From an uncultured Alphaproteobacteria bacterium (GTDB taxonomy: Bacteria > Pseudomonadota > Alphaproteobacteria > UBA11222), in the NCBI GenBank assembly GCA_947258435.1, contig CAMYID010000003.1, positions 1 through 64,000 of the forward strand: DNA of 64,000 bases. The letters are read 5' to 3'. A program made the position numbers and the translations under genes. Numbering within the stretch: the stretch's first letter is position 1; each line of letters begins with the position of its first letter. The notes under the pieces were generated by a model that was given only the letters and a program-made list of their open reading frames with translations, made no database searches and was not told the origin of the DNA. This document shows positions 9,612-18,885 of this stretch, piece after piece.

Positions 9612-10409
9612 CTATTCCCCCCTGAATTCGGGTTTGCGCTTTTCGTTGAAGGCGCGCACGCCCTCGCGCCGGTCCTGCGACACATAGACCCGGTCATAGG
9701 CATCAAGCTCTTGCATCAGACCGGTTTTGAGATCGGACTGAATGCCGAAATTCACCGCCTTCTTGACCTGCCGGATCGATAGCGGCGCATTGCCGCAGAT
9801 CGCCGTCGCCGTGGCAAGCGCATCGGGCAACAGGGCGTCAGCAGCGCAGACCCGGTTGACGATCCCCCATTCAAGCGCCTCGGCCGCGCTGAACGGCCGG
9901 GCGGTCATGAGGATTTCCTTGGCGCGCGGCGTACCGGCCACCCGCGGCAGATTCTGGGTGCCGCCACAGCCGGGAATAATGCCAAGGCTCGTCTCGGTCA
10001 GGGCGAAACGCGCACCCTGCGCGGCATAGGCGAAATCGCAGGCCAGCGCGATCTCGCAACCGCCGCCAAAGGCAGCGCCATTGACCGCGGCGATCACCGG
10101 CAGCGGGCAATCCATGATACCGTAAACCGCCTGCTCGAAGATCACATGCTGGGCGCGCCACTGCCGGTCGGTCATGCCGTCGCGCTCTTTCAGATCGCCG
10201 CCGGCGCAGAACGCCTTGCTGCCGGTGCCGGTAATCACCACACAGCGCACATCCCCGGCATCCTGGTTCAGCCCGTCCTGAAAGACATCGCGCAGATCGA
10301 GGCCCATCTGCGTATTAAGCGCATTGCGTGCATCGGGGCGGTTCAGCCCGATCTGCAAAAGACCCGCTGCGGGCCGCGTCAATTCCAGTGTTTCGTACCG
10401 ATCCTGCAT
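9612..10409 (-). CDS. Enoyl-CoA hydratase/isomerase family protein (first copy)
   Basis: Crotonase-fold enzyme, probably hydrating a trans-2-enoyl-CoA. The 265-residue protein shows the CoA/oxyanion-hole segment [16 protein letters not shown], the second loop [24 protein letters not shown] and [18 protein letters not shown]. The two glutamates typical of true hydratases are in GGCEIAL and ETSLG. The C-terminus ([19 protein letters not shown]) is also family-typical. It is divergent from the thiolase gene, with 172 bases between them that hold both promoters. Methylglutaconyl-CoA hydratase (AUH/LiuC) is a plausible more specific identity, but sequence alone does not settle it. Confidence 0.92.
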   Translation of the reverse strand: MQDRYETLELTRPAAGLLQIGLNRPDARNALNTQMGLDLRDVFQDGLNQDAGDVRCVVITGTGSKAFCAGGDLKERDGMTDRQWRAQHVIFEQAVYGIMDCPLPVIAAVNGAAFGGGCEIALACDFAYAAQGARFALTETSLGIIPGCGGTQNLPRVAGTPRAKEILMTARPFSAAEALEWGIVNRVCAADALLPDALATATAICGNAPLSIRQVKKAVNFGIQSDLKTGLMQELDAYDRVYVSQDRREGVRAFNEKRKPEFRGE

Positions 10410-10581
10410 CAGTTTCTGCCTTCCTGCTGTCCATCTGGCTGTTCGCCGCTTTTACGCGGATAAAATAGGCGGCAAAAGGGAAAAGGATGCGAATTTTAAC
10501 TGCGCGGCCGCGCAAAAAGCTCTATGGTGCCTCAAATCTAGTGATTTCAGCGCAACCAACACATTTGCAGGGAGAAATAAC

Positions 10582-11757
10582 ATGCGGGAAGCCGTGATTG
10601 TTTCAACAGCGCGCACCGGGCTGGCCAAGTCCTTCCGGGGCGGCTTTAACGCCACCCATGCCGGCGCTTTGGGCGGACATGTGGTGAAGCATGCGATCGA
10701 ACGCGCGGGCATTGAGCCGGCGGAAGTCGATGACGTTTATATGGGCTGTGTCGCCCCCGATGGCGGCTCGACCGCCAATGTCGCGCGTTCCTCGGCCTTG
10801 TGGGCGGGCTGCCCGACTTCAGTGTCGGGTGTGACGATCAACCGTTACTGCTCGTCCGGCCTGCAATCGATTGCCATGGCCGCGCATCACATCATCCTCG
10901 ACAATGCCGATATTGCCATTGGCGCGGGCGTGGAAACCATCTCCATGGGCGGTCATGTGGCACAGGATCCCAAAGACCCCAAGCTGGAAGCGGAATATCC
11001 CGCCCTGTGGATGCCGATGATCGAAACCGCCGATATCGTGGCGCAGCGTTACAATGTGGCCCGCGACTATCAGGACGAATATTCGCTTGAATCGCAGCGC
11101 CGCACCGCCGCCGCGCAGCAGGCCGGCAAGTTCGACGATGAAATCGTGCCGATGAAGACCAAAATGGCCGTCAAGGACAAGGAAACCGGCAAGGTTGAAA
11201 TGAAGGAAGTCGTCGTCGACCGTGACGATTGCAACCGCCCCAACACCACCGCCGAGGGGCTTGCCTCGCTTGACCCGGTTCGCGGTGAAGGCAACTTCAT
11301 CACCGCCGGCAATGCCAGCCAGCTGTCCGACGGCGCCTCCGCCTGCCTGCTGATGGAAGCCAAGGAAGCCGAACGCCGGGGCGTCACGCCGATGGGGATC
11401 TTCAAGGGCTTTGCTGTCGGCGGCTGCGAACCCGATGAGATGGGGATCGGCCCGGTCTTTGCCATTCCCAAGCTGCTTGAGCGGACCGGCCTGTCGATGG
11501 ACGATATCGATCTGTGGGAACTGAACGAAGCCTTTGCAAGCCAGGTGCTTTACAGCAAGGACAAGCTCGGCATTCCGCATGAGAAGCTGAATGTGAATGG
11601 CGGCTCGATCGCGATCGGTCATCCCTTCGGTATGACCGGCAGCCGTCTGACCGGCCATGCGCTGATCGAAGGCAAGCGCCGGGGCGCGAAAAACGTCGTC
11701 GTCACCATGTGCATCGGTGGCGGCATGGGCGCCGCGGGCCTGTTCGAGGTCGTCTAG
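10582..11757 (+). CDS. Acetyl-CoA acyltransferase (thiolase)
   Basis: Thiolase that cleaves 3-ketoacyl-CoA (or condenses acetyl-CoA). The 391-residue protein begins [21 protein letters not shown] and holds the nucleophilic Cys in [15 protein letters not shown], the His in [17 protein letters not shown] and the second Cys in [19 protein letters not shown]. The ATG at 10582 is preceded by AGGGAGAA; the ORF track start at 10324 extends into the divergent hydratase promoter and is rejected. The [24 protein letters not shown] loop is typical of degradative FadA-like enzymes rather than PhaA. A clear intrinsic terminator follows at 11831. Confidence 0.94.
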   Translation: MREAVIVSTARTGLAKSFRGGFNATHAGALGGHVVKHAIERAGIEPAEVDDVYMGCVAPDGGSTANVARSSALWAGCPTSVSGVTINRYCSSGLQSIAMAAHHIILDNADIAIGAGVETISMGGHVAQDPKDPKLEAEYPALWMPMIETADIVAQRYNVARDYQDEYSLESQRRTAAAQQAGKFDDEIVPMKTKMAVKDKETGKVEMKEVVVDRDDCNRPNTTAEGLASLDPVRGEGNFITAGNASQLSDGASACLLMEAKEAERRGVTPMGIFKGFAVGGCEPDEMGIGPVFAIPKLLERTGLSMDDIDLWELNEAFASQVLYSKDKLGIPHEKLNVNGGSIAIGHPFGMTGSRLTGHALIEGKRRGAKNVVVTMCIGGGMGAAGLFEVV

Positions 11758-11830
11758 CTCTCGCAGGGTTCGCCTGAAACAGACTTTCAAGTCGCCAACA
11801 GGCCTTCAGGGCACTAACAAGCCAACGGAA

Positions 11831-11861
11831 AAGCCGGGTCCCTCGCCCGGCTTTTTCTTTT
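11831..11861 (+). terminator. Rho-independent terminator after thiolase
   Basis: Stem AAGCCGGG (11831-11838) pairs perfectly with CCCGGCTT (11846-11853) around a 7-base loop and runs into a T-rich tract (TTTTTCTTTT). It lies 74 bases past the thiolase stop and ends that transcript before the next gene on the same strand. Confidence 0.9.
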
Positions 11862-12007
11862 CTTCCCGATCCGTGCGGGCTTGTTTTACCCGGACCTGTG
11901 ACGGGCCGGACTCGATCCCGTCCGCCATTTTCCCTAGACTTGTTACCCAGATTTGAAATTTGCTCCGGTATCCGCGGCAAGAGATCACAGGGCGTGACGA
12001 CACAGGC

Positions 12008-13189
12008 ATGATGACAGGGCAAACCAGCCGGCGGCGTTTTCTGAAAATCGCGGGGGCATCGGGGGTGATTGCCGCCGCCGCGGGTGGTGGCTATATGCTG
12101 ACACGCGGCCCGACGCGGGCCTTGCGTCCCTGGCAAGAGGCAGGAACGGCATTCCATGCCGATCCGGTTCGCGCCGCCCTGTCCTATGCGATTCTGGCAC
12201 CAAGCCCCTATAACCGGCAACCCTGGCTCGTTGAACTGCCAGGGCCGCAAGAGGCGCTGCTTTATTGCGATCTCGACCGCCTGCTGCCCCATACCGACCC
12301 GTTCAACCGGCAGACCGTGATCGCACTTGGCTGCTTTCTCGAACTGTTCTCCCTCGCCGCGGCGGAGGCCGGATTTACCACGCAGATCGATCTGTTTCCC
12401 CAAGGCGATCCGGGGAACGGGCTCGACAGCCGACCGATCGCGCGGCTCGGCCTCACGGCACAGCCGGACCTCCCCGGGGATCCGCTGTTTGCGCATTGCC
12501 TGAACCGCCGCACCACCCGCGAAATCTATGATATGGGGCGCGATGTACCCGCCGCCGCACTTGACCGGCTGCAAACCGCGGCCCTGGCGGCGGCAACCGT
12601 GCGGTTCGGCGCAACCCGCAATCAGGCCGAGGCCGGGCAATTGCGCAAACTGACCCGTGAGGGGGTGCATCGGGAATTCGCCAGCCGCGCGGTACGGCAG
12701 GAAACTGTCGATTTCATGCGTATCGGTCGCCGCGAAATCGAGCGGAACCCCGACGGCATCGCCGTGTCGAATCCGATTGTCGAGCTATTGCAGCAACTTG
12801 ACATGATCGACCGCGAAAATATGGCGGCCCGCAAATCCCGGGCCTTCGCCCTGGGGTTTGAGCGGATGGAGAAACTCACCCTCGCAAGTCCGGGCTTTTT
12901 CTGGATTGCCACCGCCGATAATGACCGGAGCAGTCAGATCGCCGCCGGCCGGGCCTATCTGCGCACAGCGTTGCAAGCAACCGCGGACGGGCTCGCCATG
13001 CAGCCCCTCAGCCAGGCACTGCGCGAATATCCGGGGATGCGCAAGCTTTATGTGCAGATGCACCGGCTGCTGATGGAACAGCCGGGCGAGCGGATTCAGA
13101 TGCTGGCCCGGATCGGCTATGCCAAGCCGGTTCCGCCCGCCCCGCGTTGGCCGCTGGAGCACCGGCTGCGGGCATCGGCCAGTGGCTGA
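12008..13189 (+). CDS. Acg family FMN-binding oxidoreductase, Tat-exported
   Basis: Nitroreductase-like flavoprotein of the Acg family (393 residues). A twin-arginine signal is visible at the N-terminus (TSRRRFLKIAGASGVIAAAAGGGYML), so the protein should be folded with its cofactor in the cytoplasm and then exported. The family core follows: LSYAILAPSPYNRQPWLVELPG (FMN-contact loop), INRRTTREIYDMG-like LNRRTTREIYDMGRDVP and QATADGLAMQPLSQALREYPGMRKLYVQMH near the C-terminus. The start is ATG 12008; the next codon is also ATG. It has no evident operon partner. The substrate of Acg proteins is not firmly established. Confidence 0.82.
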   Translation: MMTGQTSRRRFLKIAGASGVIAAAAGGGYMLTRGPTRALRPWQEAGTAFHADPVRAALSYAILAPSPYNRQPWLVELPGPQEALLYCDLDRLLPHTDPFNRQTVIALGCFLELFSLAAAEAGFTTQIDLFPQGDPGNGLDSRPIARLGLTAQPDLPGDPLFAHCLNRRTTREIYDMGRDVPAAALDRLQTAALAAATVRFGATRNQAEAGQLRKLTREGVHREFASRAVRQETVDFMRIGRREIERNPDGIAVSNPIVELLQQLDMIDRENMAARKSRAFALGFERMEKLTLASPGFFWIATADNDRSSQIAAGRAYLRTALQATADGLAMQPLSQALREYPGMRKLYVQMHRLLMEQPGERIQMLARIGYAKPVPPAPRWPLEHRLRASASG

Positions 13190-13209
13190 TCGCCTTGCAT
13201 CAGCCATAG

Positions 13210-13312
13210 CATTGCGGCGCAACATCATATAGACAGAATGCAACAGATAAGCACCACAATGCGACAGAATGAGACAGAAGTGAGACAGCTGTTGCAAAAT
13301 GTTGCGCAACAG
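13210..13312. repeat. Short GAGACAG repeats and a GTTGCGCAAC palindrome upstream of MBL gene
   Basis: The 142-base gap before the MBL gene contains a run of near-repeats at about 10-11 base spacing: GCGACAGAAT, GAGACAGAAG and GAGACAGCTG, plus ACAGAATGC and AACAGATAAG just upstream. These are followed by GTTGC, then the perfect 10-base palindrome GTTGCGCAAC at 13301. This looks like a regulator-binding region rather than random sequence, but no known operator is recognised. Confidence 0.4.
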
Positions 13313-13331
13313 GTCCACGGGAGCGGAAGAG

Positions 13332-14243
13332 ATGGCGGTAACTATCCCCTTTGTACGCGATATCGCGTTCGAATATGGCGTCTGCGAATGGGTATCGCCG
13401 CTGATCCGCAGGGTGATCTGCAATAATCCCAGCGGCTTTACCTATAAGGGAACCGGCACCTATATCGTGGGCCGCGGCAAGCTTGCCGTGATCGATCCCG
13501 GCCCGCTCGACGAAGCGCATGTCGCCGCGCTGCTGAAAGCGATCGAGGGGGAAACGGTGACCCATATCCTGATCACCCACACCCATATGGATCATTCCCC
13601 CGCCACCACGCCGCTCAAGGCGGCGACCGGCAATCCGCCCGCCTATGGTTTCGGACCGCATGGGGAAGGCAAGATCCTTGCCGGACAATCGGTCGAAGCG
13701 GGCGGCGATCAGGACTTTACCCCCGATATCCGCGTCGCCCATGGCGATGTCATCGAAGGGGAGGGCTGGACCATCGAATGCGTGCATACGCCGGGCCATA
13801 CCTCAAACCATCTGTGCTTTGCCCTGCGCGAGGAAAAAGTGCTGTTTACCGGCGATCATGTGATGGGCTGGTCAACCAGCGTAATCTCGCCGCCCGACGG
13901 GGATATGCGCGATTATATGGCAAGCCTCGATCTGCTGCTGACGCGCGACGATCAGATATACTGGCCAACCCATGGTCCGGCCATCACCGACCCCAAACCC
14001 TTTGTCCGCGCCTTTATCGATCACCGCGAGGAACGCGACGCGCAAATCCTTGCCTGTCTGGCGGACGGGATCGACAGGATTCCGGAGATGGTCAAGCGGA
14101 TGTATGCCGATGTGAACCCGCTGCTGCATCCCGCGGCGGCACGATCGGTATTGTCGCATCTGATCAACCTTGAGCAGCAGGGCAAAGTGACGATTGCCGA
14201 TGGGGCGGCACCGGGCCCCGATGCCCGCTACCGCCCGGCGTGA
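13332..14243 (+). CDS. MBL-fold metallohydrolase (LACTB2/glyoxalase II-like)
   Basis: Metallo-beta-lactamase-fold hydrolase of 303 residues. The di-zinc motif is present as THTHMDHSPA (HxHxDH), with further ligands in HTPGHTSNHLCF, LFTGDHVMGW and WPTHGPAI. The C-terminal region from ~215 (PFVRAFIDHREERDAQILACLADG) forms the winged-helix-like tail seen in LACTB2-type proteins. The ATG at 13332 follows GGAAGAG; an upstream start at 13299 in the ORF track is less likely. It is a single gene between the Acg-like protein and the ccm operon. The substrate is unknown; LACTB2 relatives act on RNA, others on thioesters. Confidence 0.85.
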   Translation: MAVTIPFVRDIAFEYGVCEWVSPLIRRVICNNPSGFTYKGTGTYIVGRGKLAVIDPGPLDEAHVAALLKAIEGETVTHILITHTHMDHSPATTPLKAATGNPPAYGFGPHGEGKILAGQSVEAGGDQDFTPDIRVAHGDVIEGEGWTIECVHTPGHTSNHLCFALREEKVLFTGDHVMGWSTSVISPPDGDMRDYMASLDLLLTRDDQIYWPTHGPAITDPKPFVRAFIDHREERDAQILACLADGIDRIPEMVKRMYADVNPLLHPAAARSVLSHLINLEQQGKVTIADGAAPGPDARYRPA

Positions 14244-14333
14244 GGGAAAAAAAGCGCGCAGATGTAATAAGGGCGACAGCAATTCGATGGATCAAGGCTT
14301 GTTGACTTGCAGCGGATCGATGCGACAGGTTAC

Positions 14334-15083
14334 ATGATCGCCATGCAACGCTTTGCCAATCCCGCCAACTTTCTGAAACTGGCCACCCGGCTGACCCCCT
14401 TCGCGGCGGCGATTGCCTTTATCCTGCTGGCAGTTGGCAGTTATCTGGCCCTGTTCGTCGCGCCCCCTGACTATCAGCAGGGCGATACGGTCCGCATCAT
14501 GTTCGTGCATGTGCCTGCCGCCTGGATGACGACCTTCTGTTTCGGCGTGATGGCGGCCGCAAGCGCGGTGGGGCTGATCTGGGGGCATCCGGTCGCCTAT
14601 GTCGCGGCCAAGGCGACCGCACCGGTAGGGGCGGCCTTCACGGTCATGGCGCTTGTCACAGGTGCGCTGTGGGGACAGCCGATGTGGGGCACCTGGTGGG
14701 TATGGGATGCGCGGCTGACATCTGTCCTGATCCAGCTTTTCATCTATCTTGGCTATATGGCGCTGTGGAATGCCATCGAGGACCCGGTGCGCGGCGCGAA
14801 AGCGACCGCGATCTTCGCACTTGTCGGCGCGGTCAATCTGCCGATCATCAAGTTTTCGGTGGAGTGGTGGAATACCCTGCATCAGCCCGCCAGCATCGCG
14901 CGGGTGGAGGGACCGGCGATCCACAGCAGTATCCTGACCCCGCTGCTGATCATGCTGGCCGGGTTTACGGTTTTCTATATCTGGCTGCTGCTCGTCCGGA
15001 TGCGGCAGGAGATTCTGGCGCGGCGAATCCGCACATTACAGCTGGCGCGCACCCGCAAGCTGCAGGTTGGGGAGGCGGGCTGA
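14334..15083 (+). CDS. ccmC: Heme exporter/heme-handling protein CcmC
   Basis: Inner-membrane protein of System I cytochrome c maturation that loads heme onto CcmE. About 249 residues with six hydrophobic segments. The tryptophan-rich WWD heme-binding motif is seen as WGTWWVWDARLTS, and the flanking histidines are in MFVHVPAAWM and FSVEWWNTLHQPAS. The start is uncertain: ATG 14334 and ATG 14343 are both possible, while the TTG at 14307 is unlikely. It is the first gene of a tight run ccmC-D-E-F-G-H; ccmA and ccmB, which usually precede it, are not in the window. Confidence 0.93.
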   Translation: MIAMQRFANPANFLKLATRLTPFAAAIAFILLAVGSYLALFVAPPDYQQGDTVRIMFVHVPAAWMTTFCFGVMAAASAVGLIWGHPVAYVAAKATAPVGAAFTVMALVTGALWGQPMWGTWWVWDARLTSVLIQLFIYLGYMALWNAIEDPVRGAKATAIFALVGAVNLPIIKFSVEWWNTLHQPASIARVEGPAIHSSILTPLLIMLAGFTVFYIWLLLVRMRQEILARRIRTLQLARTRKLQVGEAG

Positions 15084-15084
15084 C

Positions 15085-15258
15085 ATGGCGGAATTTTTCG
15101 CGATGGGCGGTTTCGCCGCCTTCGTCTGGCCGGCCTGGGCGACCGTCATTATACTGATGGCTGCTATCGCTCTTGCCAGCCTGCGCCGCCTGCGGCAGAC
15201 GGAAGCCACATTAACCGCGCTTGAATCCGGGGCCAGTATAAAGACAGACATAACATGA
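15085..15258 (+). CDS. ccmD: Heme exporter protein CcmD
   Basis: Small single-span membrane protein (57 residues) that helps release holo-CcmE from the CcmABC complex. It has one hydrophobic helix ([24 protein letters not shown]) followed by the basic RRLRQTE segment, which matches the usual CcmD layout. The ATG at 15085 lies one base after the ccmC stop with GGGGAGG upstream, and the gene overlaps ccmE by 4 bases (ATGA), so translation is coupled on both sides. Confidence 0.88.
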   Translation: MAEFFAMGGFAAFVWPAWATVIILMAAIALASLRRLRQTEATLTALESGASIKTDIT

Positions 15259-15704
15259 CCCGCAAGCGCAGACGGCTTTATCTTGTAGTCGGCGCGATGG
15301 CGCTTCTGGGCGTTGCCGCCGCATTGGTGCTGACGGCGATCCGCGATACGCTGGTCTTTTTCTACAGCCCAATGGAACTTGCGGAAAAAGATATCCCGCC
15401 GGGCAAGAATTTCAGGCTGGGCGGGCTTGTCGCCGAAGGTTCGGTCGAAAAACTGCCCGATGGTCTTACCACCCGCTTTGTCATCACCGATCTGAGCGCT
15501 GAGGTGCCGGTACTTTACCGCGACCTGCTGCCGGATTTGTTTCGCGAGGGTCAGGGTGTGGTGGCCGAAGGCGCGCTGAACCCGGAAGGGGTTTTCATGG
15601 CGCGGCAGGTACTGGCCAAGCATGATGAGAATTACATGCCGCCCGAGGTCGCCGAGGCGCTGAAAAAGTCCGGGCAATGGCAAGGCGCGGCGGAAACGGA
15701 ATAG
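15255..15704 (+). CDS. ccmE: Cytochrome c-type biogenesis heme chaperone CcmE
   Basis: Periplasmic, membrane-anchored chaperone that carries heme covalently from CcmC to CcmF/H. The 149-residue protein has an N-terminal anchor ([24 protein letters not shown]), an OB-fold beta-rich body ([15 protein letters not shown] ... [12 protein letters not shown]) and the heme-attachment site in [12 protein letters not shown], where the His binds heme and the Tyr is the axial ligand. The length is normal. It sits between ccmD (4-base overlap) and ccmF (15-base gap). Confidence 0.96.
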   Translation: MTRKRRRLYLVVGAMALLGVAAALVLTAIRDTLVFFYSPMELAEKDIPPGKNFRLGGLVAEGSVEKLPDGLTTRFVITDLSAEVPVLYRDLLPDLFREGQGVVAEGALNPEGVFMARQVLAKHDENYMPPEVAEALKKSGQWQGAAETE

Positions 15705-15719
15705 GACGGGCAGGCACGC

Positions 15720-17732
15720 ATGCTTCCAGAAATCGGAAATTTCGCCCTTGTGCTGGCCCTTGTGCTGGCAATTGTCCAGAGCAGCCTGCCGATGATCGGC
15801 GCGCAGCTTGGCAACAGGCAGATGATGGCGGTTGCCGAACCCGCCGCTTTCGGACAGTTCCTGTTCGTTGCCATTGCCTTCGCGCTCCTGACCCATGCCT
15901 TCATCGTTTCGGATTTTTCGGTGCTGACGGTTGTCGCCAATTCCCACAGTGCGAAACCGATGCTCTATAAGATTTCGGGCGTCTGGGGCAATCATGAGGG
16001 CAGCCTTGTATTATGGGTGCTGATCCTGACCCTGTTCGGTGCGGCGGTGGCCCTGTTCGGGCGCAACCTGCCCGCCAGCCTGCGCGCGCGGGTGCTGAGC
16101 GTACAGGCCATGATCGCGGCGGGCTTTCTGCTGTTCATGCTGCTGACCTCAAACCCGTTTTTGCGGGTGATCCCGCCACCGCCAGACGGGAACGGCCTCA
16201 ATCCGCTGCTGCAGGATCCCGGCCTCGCCTTTCATCCACCGTTTCTTTATCTCGGCTATGTCGGGTTTTCGATGGCCTTCTCATTCGCTGTCGCGGCCCT
16301 GATCGAGGGGCGCGTCGATCCGGCCTGGGCCCGCTGGGTGCGGCCCTGGACGCTGGCGGCCTGGTGTTTTCTGACAATCGGTATCGCCATGGGTTCCTGG
16401 TGGGCCTATTACGAGCTTGGCTGGGGCGGCTGGTGGTTCTGGGATCCGGTGGAGAACGCGTCTTTCATGCCCTGGCTGCTTGGCACCGCCCTGCTGCATT
16501 CGGCTATCGTCGTGGAAAAGCGCGATGCCTTGAAAAGCTGGACGCTGCTGCTTGCGATCCTGACCTTTTCGCTCAGCCTGCTTGGGACCTTCATCGTCCG
16601 TTCAGGCGTGCTGACATCGGTGCATGCCTTTGCTACCGACCCCACCCGCGGGGTTTTTATCCTTGCCCTGCTGGTTGTGGCGATCGGCGGCTCGCTGGCG
16701 CTGTTTGCAATCCGCGCGCCCGCATTGAAAGGCGGCGGACTGTTTTCACCGATCAGCCGCGAGGCTGCACTGGTGCTCAATAACTGGCTGCTTGCAACCG
16801 CCTGCGCGACGGTATTGCTTGGCACGCTTTACCCGCTCTTCATGGACGCGCTGAGCGGCGGCGAAGACAAGGTGACCGTGGGGCCGCCTTTCTACAATGC
16901 GACATTCGTCCCGCTGATGATCCCGCTGCTTGTGGCGATGAGCATCGGCCCGTTGCTGGCATGGAAACGCGGCGATCTGCCCGGTGTACTGCAGCGGCTG
17001 AAATTCGCGGCAATCCTTTCCGCGCTGATCGGGCTTGCCACGCTTTATCTGAGCTGGGGCGGACCTGTGCTTGCGGCATTCGGCATCGCATTGGGGGCAT
17101 GGCTGATACTGGGACCGGTGACCGATGCTGTGGAGCGGACAAAGCTGTTCCGCGCGCCGCTATCGCAAAGCTGGGCGCGGGCGCGTGGACTGCCACGCGC
17201 CAGCTGGGGCGCGATGGTCGCGCATGCGGGGATGGGGGTAGTTGTACTTGGCATTACCGGCAGCACCGCCTGGACGGAGGAAAAGATCACCGTCATGCGC
17301 CAGGGGGAAACGGTCACGGTCGGCGGCTATGACTATCGCTTTGAGGGTGCCGAGCAGATTGCGGGGCCCAATTACAGCGCCATACGCGGGCATTTCCGGG
17401 CCAGCCGCGAGGGGCGCGACATCGCAACCCTTTCGCCCGAGGCACGCAGCTATCCCACACCGCCGATGGAAACCACCGAAGCGGCCATTCATCCGCGTCT
17501 GAGCGGCGATCTGTTCGCGGTGATCGGCGAAAGGCAGGCCGATGGCGGTTGGGCGGCACGGCTTTACTTCCGGCCATTTTTATCCTGGATCTGGGCCGGC
17601 TGTATTCTGATGACACTGGGTGGCATTGTCAGCCTCACCGACCGGCGCCACCGGGTCGGCGCGCCCCGCCGCGCGGCACAGAAACCCGGCACCCAGAAAC
17701 CCGGCGCGCGGCAGACCGCGCCGGCGGCGTGA
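15720..17732 (+). CDS. ccmF: Heme lyase CcmF
   Basis: Large integral membrane protein that, with CcmH, attaches heme to the CXXCH site of apocytochromes. 670 residues with many membrane spans. Conserved features include WGNHEGSLVLWVL near residue 90, the WWD motif GWGGWWFWDPVENASFMPWL near residue 235 and LLGTFIVRSGVLTSVHAFATDPTRG. A periplasmic C-terminal domain (VMRQGETVTVGGYDYRFEGAE) precedes the last span and a short basic/Pro/Gln tail. It overlaps the next frame if ccmG uses its GTG start. Confidence 0.96.
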   Translation: MLPEIGNFALVLALVLAIVQSSLPMIGAQLGNRQMMAVAEPAAFGQFLFVAIAFALLTHAFIVSDFSVLTVVANSHSAKPMLYKISGVWGNHEGSLVLWVLILTLFGAAVALFGRNLPASLRARVLSVQAMIAAGFLLFMLLTSNPFLRVIPPPPDGNGLNPLLQDPGLAFHPPFLYLGYVGFSMAFSFAVAALIEGRVDPAWARWVRPWTLAAWCFLTIGIAMGSWWAYYELGWGGWWFWDPVENASFMPWLLGTALLHSAIVVEKRDALKSWTLLLAILTFSLSLLGTFIVRSGVLTSVHAFATDPTRGVFILALLVVAIGGSLALFAIRAPALKGGGLFSPISREAALVLNNWLLATACATVLLGTLYPLFMDALSGGEDKVTVGPPFYNATFVPLMIPLLVAMSIGPLLAWKRGDLPGVLQRLKFAAILSALIGLATLYLSWGGPVLAAFGIALGAWLILGPVTDAVERTKLFRAPLSQSWARARGLPRASWGAMVAHAGMGVVVLGITGSTAWTEEKITVMRQGETVTVGGYDYRFEGAEQIAGPNYSAIRGHFRASREGRDIATLSPEARSYPTPPMETTEAAIHPRLSGDLFAVIGERQADGGWAARLYFRPFLSWIWAGCILMTLGGIVSLTDRRHRVGAPRRAAQKPGTQKPGARQTAPAA

Positions 17733-17737
17733 CGACG

Positions 17738-18280
17738 ATGCGCTGGCGCAGTTTCATCCCGCTTGCCCTGTTTGCGGCTTTGGCTGTCGCATTATTTGTC
17801 GGGCTTGACCTGAATCCACGGATTATTCCATCCGCCCTGATCGGCAAACCCGCCCCCGCCCTTGATCTGCCGCCATTGCCAGGCAAGGAACCGGGACTGG
17901 TGGCCGCGCGGCTGCGGGACGGCGAACCGACGCTTGTCAATGTCTGGGCCTCCTGGTGCGGTCCCTGCCGGATCGAGCATCCGCAGCTTATGGCGCTGGC
18001 CGAAGACGAAATCATTCGCATGATCGGCATCAACTACAAGGATCGACAGGCCAATGCCCTGCGTTTTCTGGCCCAGCTTGGCGATCCCTATGAAGCGGTC
18101 GGGGTCGATGCAACCGGCCGGACCTCAATCGACTGGGGCGTGTACGGGGTACCGGAAACCTTTATCCTCGATGGCGCGGGCCGGATCCTGCTCAAACATG
18201 TCGGGCCGATCCGGGAAGAGGATCTGGAGGAAAAGATCCTGCCCGCGATCGCGGCCGCGAAGAGGGGGACCGAACCATGA
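17738..18280 (+). CDS. ccmG: Thiol:disulfide interchange protein CcmG/DsbE
   Basis: Periplasmic membrane-tethered thioredoxin that reduces apocytochrome c cysteines before heme attachment. About 180 residues: an N-terminal anchor (FIPLALFAALAVALFVGLDL) then a thioredoxin fold with the active site WASWCGPCRIEHPQLM, the TlpA-like GINYKD segment and the cis-Pro loop YGVPETFILDGAGR. ATG 17738 is used; GTG 17729 is an alternative that would overlap the ccmF stop. A 4-base ATGA overlap with ccmH indicates coupling. Confidence 0.94.
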   Translation: MRWRSFIPLALFAALAVALFVGLDLNPRIIPSALIGKPAPALDLPPLPGKEPGLVAARLRDGEPTLVNVWASWCGPCRIEHPQLMALAEDEIIRMIGINYKDRQANALRFLAQLGDPYEAVGVDATGRTSIDWGVYGVPETFILDGAGRILLKHVGPIREEDLEEKILPAIAAAKRGTEP

Positions 18281-18750
18281 GAACCATGAAGCGCGGATTT
18301 TTCCTGCCCCTGCTGTTGGCCCTGTTCTTGCCCTTGCAGGCGATGGCGATTGCCTTTGATGTGGAACAGTTGGCTGACCCGGCGGAGGAAGCACGCGCGC
18401 GCGATCTGATGCGCGAACTCCGTTGCCTGGTCTGCCAGAACCAGTCCATCGAGGATTCCAATGCGACCCTTGCCAAGGATCTGCGCAAGATCGTCCGGCA
18501 ACGGATCGAGGCCGGCGACAGCGATGCGCAGGTCCGGCAATTCCTGGTTGACCGCTATGGCGAATGGGTATTGATGCGGCCCCCCTTCAAACCCGCCACC
18601 CTGGCCTTGTGGCTTGGCCCTGTTCTGCTGTTGGCTATTGGCGGGGTCACCTTGTGGTTTGGCATAAGACGCAGGAAGGATCCGCAGCAGGCACCCCCCT
18701 TGAGCGCGGAAGAAGAAGCCCGGATCGCGGCACTGAACCGCGACCCCTGA
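18277..18750 (+). CDS. ccmH: Cytochrome c-type biogenesis protein CcmH (CycL-like)
   Basis: Membrane-bound periplasmic thiol-oxidoreductase that works with CcmF and CcmG on apocytochrome c. The 157-residue product has a signal/anchor (GFFLPLLLALFLPLQAMAIA), the LRCLVCQNQSIEDSNA segment with the RCxxC redox pair, the helical KIVRQRIEAGDSDAQVRQFLVDRYGEWVLMRPP region and a C-terminal membrane span (LALWLGPVLLLAIGGVTLWFGI). It is the short CcmH form; the CcmI-like domain found fused in some bacteria is absent and no ccmI follows. Confidence 0.94.
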   Translation: MRTMKRGFFLPLLLALFLPLQAMAIAFDVEQLADPAEEARARDLMRELRCLVCQNQSIEDSNATLAKDLRKIVRQRIEAGDSDAQVRQFLVDRYGEWVLMRPPFKPATLALWLGPVLLLAIGGVTLWFGIRRRKDPQQAPPLSAEEEARIAALNRDP

Positions 18751-18885
18751 GCTGCGAACCGGGCTGTGGTGCGAAGCGCAGTATTCCGCCAATGCCGCGG
18801 CATGGTCCCACGCCGTTAACTTTTTGCCAATTTTTGTCTGCCAGTCTGCGCGATCAGTTTCCATGATGCCCGGAAATGTGACCGA

